Shown here piece after piece: positions 57,550-64,000 of a stretch of 64,000 bases of DNA. The DNA is from Lutraria lutraria (Eukaryota > Mollusca > Bivalvia > Venerida > Mactridae): assembly GCA_964023205.1 (NCBI GenBank), contig OZ026835.1, forward strand, positions 40,087,083-40,151,082, given 5' to 3'. The translations under genes and the position numbers were made by a program. Positions within the stretch are counted from its first letter, which is position 1; each line of letters starts with the position of its first letter. The notes under the pieces are model-generated. The model was given only the letters and a program-made list of their open reading frames with translations. It ran no database searches and was not told the origin of the DNA.

Positions 57550-58207
57550 AGTACAACCTCTGTAGAGCAACATCCCGAGGGAGCTGCTAATATTGGCCGT
57601 TGTTTAAAGGTTGTTGCTCTACAGAGGTTCAATTTATAGTAAATATCAGTTTAGGGAAATTTTGAAGGTGTTATAGAGAGGTTGTTGCTCTACAGAGGGC
57701 CACTCTGGAGAGGTTATACTGTAGGTGTTATAGAGAGGTTGTTGCTCTACAGAGGGCCGCTCTGGAGAGGTTGTACTGTAGGTGTTATAGAGAGGTTGTT
57801 GCACTGCAGAGGGCCACTCTGGAGAGGTTGTACTGTAGGTGTTATAGAGAGGTTGTTGCTCTACAGAGGGCCACTCTGGAGAGGTTGTACTGTAGGTGTT
57901 ATAGAGAGGTTGTTGCTCTACAGAGGGCCACTCTGGAGAGGTTGTACTGTAGGTGTTATAGAGAGGTTGTTGCTCTACAGAGGGCCACTCTGGAGAGGTT
58001 GTACTGTAGGTGTTATAGAGAGGTTGTTGCTCTACAGAGGGCCACTCTGGAGAGGTTGTACTGTAGGTGTTATAGAGAGGTTGTTGCTCTACAGAGGGCC
58101 ACTCTGGAAAGGTTGTACTGTAGGTGTTATAGAGAGGTTGTTGCTCTACAGAGGGCCACTCTGGAGAGGTTGTACTGTAGGTGTTATAGAGAGGTTGTAC
58201 TGTAGGT
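57550..58207 (+). repeat. 57-bp minisatellite, about 9 copies, with a diverged outlier unit
   Basis: Units contain GAGAGGTTGTTGCTCTACAG, AGGGCCACTCTGGAGAGG and TTGTACTGTAGGTGTTATA. Divisible by 3, so several frames stay open (19-residue period). The 5' part (57550-57660) has an inverted piece (CCTCTGTAGAGCAACA ... GTTGTTGCTCTACAGAGG), possibly the original TIR element from which the array grew. Confidence 0.9.
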
Positions 58208-58619
58208 GTTATTACAATAACCTCAGTTGAATTTTATTTTTATTCATTCAGCACAAAAAATTAGGGATTATTTCTGCTGTTCAATCTGACTGGCTGTTTT
58301 ATATCGGTGAAATTATGACACTTAATTGTTTCAATCAATTCGGAAAACCATTTTACTCGTGCATTACCGTGCAAACGTGAAGTCGGTGAAAAGGAATATC
58401 TACATTGTAGTCTGGCAGAAAAAGGCTTAGATATTTATGATAGAACGCACACAATGAAAACGTGGATAAAAAGGATAATAAATTCAGGAAAATACGTCCA
58501 TGACCTTGCTAAATTCGATCAAATTCGGACCGCCACCTGAGAGGTGTTGCATGATTATAATTATATACCTATACAATTACATTTGTATATGTAAAATGTC
58601 AAAGGTTGCGCCAAGTCAA

Positions 58620-58690
58620 GTAAATTAATAATAAAAAATAATTATTAACATTAATTTTAATTATTTTTTATTATAAGATTGTATACAAAT
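58620..58690. repeat. AT-rich inverted repeat
   Basis: AATTAATAATAAAAAATAATTATTAA followed closely by TTAATTATTTTTTATTATAAG; flanked by ACATTTGTATATG and ATACAAATGTATATA, which also mirror each other. Likely a small foldback repeat of about 120 bp. Confidence 0.55.
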
Positions 58691-58839
58691 GTATATAATG
58701 ACCGAAAACTGTTTGCAATCCACTATCTCAATACTTGGCCATTATTTGACATAAATGTGTGTGAATCTCACACAATATACATATAAGTATAATACAAGAA
58801 CATGTACATCGTGTCACTTGCTATGCAGAAACAGAGTTT

Positions 58840-58985
58840 GTCTCAAAATGTCGATTTTCCTCCATATGAAGAGAAGTTGTCGGGTCCTTGTGGAAGGGTA
58901 AAGTTTGTACTGATAAGATACAGTATATACAAACTGGTTAAGGTGAACCAGCCACTGTATATAACTGAAATGTGGTTGAAACGAA
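58840..58985 (+). mobile_element. SINE family A, copy 4 (body only)
   Basis: ATGTCGATTTTCCTCCATATGAAG, ACTGGTTAAGGTGAACCAGCCAC and TGTATATAACTGAAATGTGG match copy 1. The tRNA head is absent or unrecognisable. Confidence 0.6.
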
Positions 58986-58989
58986 ATCA

Positions 58990-61598
58990 TCATTCCGCCG
59001 AATTTTTATCAGGCAAGAAATAAAGTCACTGACTAGTGTCATAAATACGCCCTCGTTTTCAATCAAACCTTACTAAATTACTCATATTTATATTCTGGTA
59101 TTTGCACATAACATACAATGGCTAAGTACATTTGCTTTACGACGAAATATACAATGAAATGGCTTTATTATAAAGTAGAATGTAGACACGAAGAAGGTGA
59201 CCAAATTAAACGTGTGGGGCTAAAATACCGGAAATCGATTTTTGTGTGATATTTAGACAAATATATTTAATTATCATTGAAGCTTAAAGGTTCATTAGAA
59301 GAACAAATAATGCACAAAAATAATAATAATACGCCAGTGAAAATATGGCCAGGGCTTCCAACCGTCCAATACTAGTAAATCATATGATTAATTCAGATCA
59401 TGAACACGCGATTTTCGGATAATCGCCCGGCGGTAACCAGATATTCAATTGATGAATTAGATATTAGACGGAATCTTAAAAGCACACATTTTATTTGAAT
59501 ATGAAGAAAGGTAAAAAGGTGAGAAAAAGAATGTATGGTTCATAGTGCCTAATAAAAAGTCTAGGGTCGCGGGCAATCAGGTTAGGTCTGGTAACCAGAA
59601 ACAAACATTGTTTACGCCTATAATAAGTCACAGCTGTTATTTCAGAAAAATAACTTAATTCACCCTACTTGTGCATGTAAATTACCAAGAGATTCACTTA
59701 TTTTGTGATAGATCCATACATTTGATCAAGATAACTTTTAAGCCTGTCGACTGATCGGTTGTATTAAAGTATTCGATCAAAGGTGATGTAAATCTTCGTA
59801 CATAACTTTATCTTGTGAATAAAATATCAAAATTATTAAAGTGCTCTCTTGTCATTACGAATTTATGGTTTGTTTTAGATTTTAAACACTTAAAACGGCA
59901 TCAAAATTGATAAATTGCGAGAAATGTTTTCAAAGTCTTAACGCCCGTTGTTTTACATAATCACGTGACTACATTTTGAATATTTTTTTAGGTCTCATTG
60001 TTAGATATAAACTATGAATAATAGAAATATTGTATCAGCAATTTTGGCTTGATTTCTCATTTATGACCTTGCTATCTGAGGTTAAGGTATTATGAGCCTA
60101 ATTCCAAAACTTATCATCTCATAATTGGGCGGACAGATTTACGAGTTTTATGATTTTTATTAGGTTTCCATTATAGAAAATGACCTAACATGATCTACCA
60201 TTAGAATTTTCAAGAACAATGACATTCCTTTGAGTTATCTTCCCTTTAAATTTGCTTTGACGTCTGTGGGAGTAACCCATTTTTACAATGATAAAAAAGA
60301 AAACCCAGTTCAATGAAAAGTCATGGTAAAATATGCAATTATACAGTATCAATCTAATTTGATAAAGATAAAATGCTAGTAACCGTGTAATATCTATACA
60401 GAAATTAATATTTTCTATTTTTCAATAAGGGCAACAACTCCTACAAAAGTTTTAAAATTGTGTCGTAAGATAAAAGTATGGGAGGTAACTATCATAGACA
60501 TGATGACAATTGGGCAATACTGTGTTTGAGGTACATGTAGTAATATTCATTTATAACTTTAAACAGATACATCAGAAAAGGGACGTAATGCATTAATTAA
60601 GAAATTTGAATGAACGACACCTGAATATTCTACCAGCATCAGTTCCTCAACATCTTCTTGCTCCTATTTCTTACCGAGATGTTCTTTATGGTGAAAACTC
60701 AACACACCTTTACTGGTGACATCATATCCACATTGCCAGGTCACATTAACATTTGAAAAGCTCTCAGTGCCAATCCTGTTTCTAATGAGTTTCGTATTAC
60801 AACATATCAATAATTCATCACTCTCCATTATTTTCCAATATTGATGGTATAACAATCAGTATTACATATTGATAAAAAACACAACTATGTCCTGTTTTTA
60901 ATATCAAAAAGTTTTTTATTAAAGAAATTTGTGACATTTTATTTAAACACTCCAATGACATTTTTTGTAACTTTACGCGGTGGCGACATTGCATAGGTAC
61001 CGCAAAATCAGGATTATGCCAAACTTACAATATGATATCCCTGAGTGTCTTCTTCTTATTTCTATGAGATTGGTCAATATATTGGTGTAGAAATTAATAA
61101 ATCTGTCTTGGATAAATTATGTATAGTAAATAATACTAAATATGTATTTCAAGTTCATGAGGTCAAAGGCCCATGTTGAAATATCACCATTAAATTCATG
61201 GAAATAAGTTCAGGACCAAATTCTTGGACGCCTTTTGAGATGACATGCCATACCGAAGCAAGGCATGATTAAATTGTTGATGATATCAAACAGACATTAC
61301 ATTCATCGGATATTCTCTAAGGTGTAAAAATAGTATTTTTCTCCATATCCGACCTATCCTAATTTCTACACACGATCTAGACTATTTATTTGGCCTGAGG
61401 AACGGTACATCAACTGTCTCATGTTTTTAAAATACCTTGCCACACGCTTCCACTTACAATGATAACAACATAGTTCCCTACTACCTTTCCTATTTATAAT
61501 GAGCATGTAATCAGAAACAAACAATTGTTTACGCCTATCTAGCACTTGCAAACTGATATAAAATCCTGCTTTAATTATCCGCATTTCTTATTTTGCAG
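58990..61598. other. no confirmed gene; two repeat-end fragments
   Basis: Fragments GGTAACCAGAAACAAACATTGTTTACGCC (about 59590-59620) and GTAATCAGAAACAAACAATTGTTTACGCC (about 61505-61535) match the ends of the element at 21712-23422. A minus-strand frame at 60664-60855 ends at a GTAAGAAAT donor-like site and could be an exon, but I found no convincing acceptor or homology. Confidence 0.4.
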
Positions 61599-61635
61599 TT
61601 TCAAGAGAAATTCATAAAACAATTGATCAACAGTT

Positions 61636-63180
61636 ATGAGTAGAAAATTCACGGACAGTGAAATCAGGGCGTATTCCAAAAACAGGTATGAGGAAAAAAA
61701 TCTCCGCAGACGTCTTAGCAGGCTTAAAGAAGACATTGGAACATTTCATGATGTATCCGCTAAACAGAAACAACACTTGGTCGCAGAATCAAAAGAAATT
61801 CGGATGACATCGGGCGGAAGCCCTGTACCACCTGGTTTCATCTTTGACTCCGATTTTGACATTTCTAAACGTATGAATCGACCATGGGCTTACAGTGTTA
61901 TGGAGACAACGTACAATGCCGCGTATCGTGATGCTATTATTCCACTCCCAAAAAGGTCCCGTCCAAAATCTGAAGTTAGTCGCAGTCTATCAATGGCGTC
62001 TTCATACCTACCTAGTCGATCAATGTCTTCAAAAAGTCGAATGTCGTCACTGAAATCCCAGTCGTTTGTTGGAAGCCAACCGGATACAAATCACCAGTTG
62101 CAAGAACTCTACGGTAACGGTTTTCAGAGTTTCAGAAGGGCGCATACTGACATCACAGTCAAAATTGATCGAACACACGCAAATGACAGCATCTGTCGGG
62201 ATACTGATAAAATAGTTCAAGACGCAGTTATAGCAAATGGTCAACACGCGCATGTCAATATGAACATTGATTCACGCATGGAATCGAAAGATGGCACCAG
62301 TGATACAAAATTGGATAGAGGCAAGCAAGATATACATCAAGACCTGGCAAAAAGCGAAAAGGGTGAAGCATGTGTGGTCGAAACAGTGCAAATTCTTGAT
62401 GATAATAATACGTCACAGGATCAAGCAAATTCGTTTAAACCTTTGAAAGAGTATAAAGCATCAACTAAAGTTATAACATTACCACCTATGTATAAAATTG
62501 ATTCTAAGGCATATCAAGAAGCAGAACGTGAACGTCACGTGTCAAGATCAAAATCTCGTGTGAGTTTCTCAGGAGTGTCGTCTGGTGTAAGTGAGTCACA
62601 CGTAGAAAGAGCAACGCGACGATCCCCTCCAAACGCGGAACCTAAACATCAAACATCTGACACTGGAATAACTGACTGTGATATGTCAAGGTCAGACAAC
62701 CCTGAAACTGTTGAAAACTCTAATGACAACGCTTCTCTTCTGCAAGGACGCGAAATGCAAAGGTCTAGCACAATATTCACACTGGATCCGGAAACCATGC
62801 ATGACGTCAGAATTCGTCAAATAGAAGAAGTTATGTATAAAGGACAGAAGTTACGGAACTACATAAAACCTGAGGATAGATATAAACTCGATCCTCTTGT
62901 TATGAAAATGAGACAAAATAAAATGGATAAATTAGCGAAAGAAAGTGTATCATTATTGAAACGCGTTAACCATGAAAATATCAACGTGGACATAGCATTT
63001 CCTAGAACGGAGAGGAAACGGATTTTAACCAAACTGGTCCAGGCTAACAACTGCCCAAGCCGTAGAAGGATTAATAATTATACGGAACCAGTTATTCAGA
63101 AGAGAGTGGAAACATTTATGGATTCTATATCAGATTACATAAAGCAACAACAGCTGGAAAGAGAACAATTCTACGCATGA
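61636..63180 (+). CDS. uncharacterised 514-aa protein, single coding exon
   Basis: ATG 61636, TGA 63178-63180. A plausible acceptor (TTTCTTATTTTGCAG, AG at 61597-61598) suggests a 5' UTR exon border just upstream. No family recognised. Layout: charged N-terminus with basic helix (YEEKNLRRRLSRLKEDIG, residues 18-35); a probably folded piece around residues 55-105 (PPGFIFDSDFDISKRMNRPW); a serine-rich stretch (about 118-150); a long polar, probably disordered middle; and a helical, lysine-rich C-terminus (about 395-514: IRQIEEVMYKGQKLRNYIK, MRQNKMDKLAKESVSLLKR). No signal peptide or membrane segment. Codon use and length without stops, higher GC than the surroundings, and absence of repeats support a real gene. 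Possible roles are cytoskeletal or ciliary, but that is only a guess. Confidence 0.7.
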   Translation: MSRKFTDSEIRAYSKNRYEEKNLRRRLSRLKEDIGTFHDVSAKQKQHLVAESKEIRMTSGGSPVPPGFIFDSDFDISKRMNRPWAYSVMETTYNAAYRDAIIPLPKRSRPKSEVSRSLSMASSYLPSRSMSSKSRMSSLKSQSFVGSQPDTNHQLQELYGNGFQSFRRAHTDITVKIDRTHANDSICRDTDKIVQDAVIANGQHAHVNMNIDSRMESKDGTSDTKLDRGKQDIHQDLAKSEKGEACVVETVQILDDNNTSQDQANSFKPLKEYKASTKVITLPPMYKIDSKAYQEAERERHVSRSKSRVSFSGVSSGVSESHVERATRRSPPNAEPKHQTSDTGITDCDMSRSDNPETVENSNDNASLLQGREMQRSSTIFTLDPETMHDVRIRQIEEVMYKGQKLRNYIKPEDRYKLDPLVMKMRQNKMDKLAKESVSLLKRVNHENINVDIAFPRTERKRILTKLVQANNCPSRRRINNYTEPVIQKRVETFMDSISDYIKQQQLEREQFYA

Positions 63181-63329
63181 TCCGAGGATTGGAAGAACAC
63201 GTTGGTGTCATTTAAGCCTTATCTTGTCTGAATTTTGCCTTAATCAAGGACAATCGTAATTACTCGGACATTTCCGTAGAAAAAAACGCCGAGGAGTTCC
63301 GATTTGAAACAATGAGTCTGCTCTAGGTT

Positions 63330-63520
63330 CTAAAACTTGAGAACTGTTTCTAAGCTCAAATCTAAATTTCATTCGCAAAAAATATGTTGGTTGAAAATAT
63401 ATTGACATTTAAAGTTTGGATAAGTATTAATATCAATTCTATGCTGATATATCACTGCAAGGTTAGTATGTTTTACCTTGGTTGATTAAAATCACCAAAA
63501 AAAGTAGAGACTTGAGTTTG
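63330..63520. mobile_element. diverged relative of the MITE at 11419-11629
   Basis: CTAAAACTTGAGAACTGTTTCTAAGCTCAAAT and a similar subterminal region match the left end of the NOX-flank MITE; the right end (GAGACTTGAGTTTGGAG) is degraded. Lies in the 3' flank of the 514-aa gene. Confidence 0.5.
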
Positions 63521-63719
63521 GAGACCAACCTTATGTCTTATAAAGAAAATAGAAACAAGAAATGTCTTTAAAAAAAGAGAGTCGCGAAGTTTCTTTGACG
63601 TTTATTTACACTGTTGTATCTAAATAGAATGATTTTATGAATTTCCTAAATTGCCGGATTTTTTTCTCTTTATCAAGGACTTATATAGTACTTAATATAT
63701 ACACACACTTGTATAGTGG

Positions 63720-63985
63720 AGTTACTCTGTCGGTCGGTTGGTCCGACCGCATACAATATCACAAATTTGTGGAGCGAACTTCTTCACTGGGCATGAAAAT
63801 TGTGTCTAGCACAAAACACTTCATGGAGATAACATATTTCAAGTTTCATTACAATCACTTAAGGAATGTGGAAGAAGTTCACTCCACAAACTTGTGATAC
63901 TGTATGCGGACGAACCAACCGACCGACAGAATAAATCCAAAATATCCCCTCTCAACTTTCGTTTGCCGGGATATAACAGCATGTA
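63720..63985. mobile_element. repeat with long hairpin, related to the 163-bp Polinton insert
   Basis: CTGTCGGTCGGTTGGTCCGACCGCATACAATATCACAAATTTGTGGAGCGAACTTCTTC (63728-63786) is mirrored by GAAGAAGTTCACTCCACAAACTTGTGATACTGTATGCGGACGAACCAACCGACCGACAG near 63871-63930, with an 85-bp loop. Then CCGGGATATAACAGCATGTATAGATAG, as at 47519-47545. The element may continue past the window end. Confidence 0.65.
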
Positions 63986-64000
63986 TAGATAGAAAATGAA

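Noticed and set aside
57682..58230. 182-codon and 144-codon frames over the 57-bp array
   Set aside because: Same cause; several frames are open at once.
60664..60855. Possible exon (63 codons, minus strand) ending at GTAAGAAAT
   Set aside because: No polypyrimidine-AG acceptor and no family match; kept only as a note.

Overview
The window is animal genomic DNA, most likely from a bivalve or related mollusc. It is AT-rich and has small exons with GT-AG introns. It carries many interspersed and tandem repeat families, including the REPEAT-3 type elements with GGGCCAT...GGCCC hairpin ends and tRNA-headed SINEs. The organism is inferred from repeat style and protein similarity; I cannot name a species.

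Layout: (1) 448-11312, plus strand: the last exons of a NOX2-type NADPH oxidase, with large repeat-filled introns. (2) 11313-25173: no gene seen; a 42-bp minisatellite, TIR elements (TA and TTAA flanks), SINE-like sequences and a 1.7-kb array element. (3) 25174-31239, minus strand: a complete five-exon NUS1 gene (cis-prenyltransferase accessory subunit, 277 aa). Its first intron holds a 2.85-kb TIR element, which contains a small spliced transcription unit encoding a possible 47-aa protein. (4) about 31664-47888: a decayed Polinton/Maverick-type virus-like transposon starting about 425 bp upstream of the NUS1 start codon. (5) 47889-61600: repeats only, including a truncated LINE and a 57-bp minisatellite. 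(6) 61636-63180, plus strand: a 514-aa, apparently single-coding-exon gene of unknown function. (7) A further repeat with a long hairpin to the window end.

The Polinton is the richest part. Long inverted repeat arms (over 2 kb) each hold one copy of a gene for a VDVQP-repeat protein; the right copy is open and the left copy has a 1-nt frameshift. Between the arms, on the minus strand, lie a protein-primed DNA polymerase B, a remnant of the packaging-type ATPase, a remnant of the integrase C-terminus, and an open cluster joined by ATGA overlaps: a membrane protein, a 280-aa probable structural protein and a basic core-like protein. A zinc-knuckle fragment and an acidic coiled-coil protein follow. 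The polymerase is dead: a 2505-bp nonautonomous TIR transposon sits in its exonuclease II motif with a clean 5-bp target duplication (GTCAT), and a frameshift lies further on. No major capsid protein was recognised. Three copies of a promoter module with paired TGACGTCA sites and a 66-bp perfect palindrome next to the polymerase start are the most unusual regulatory features.
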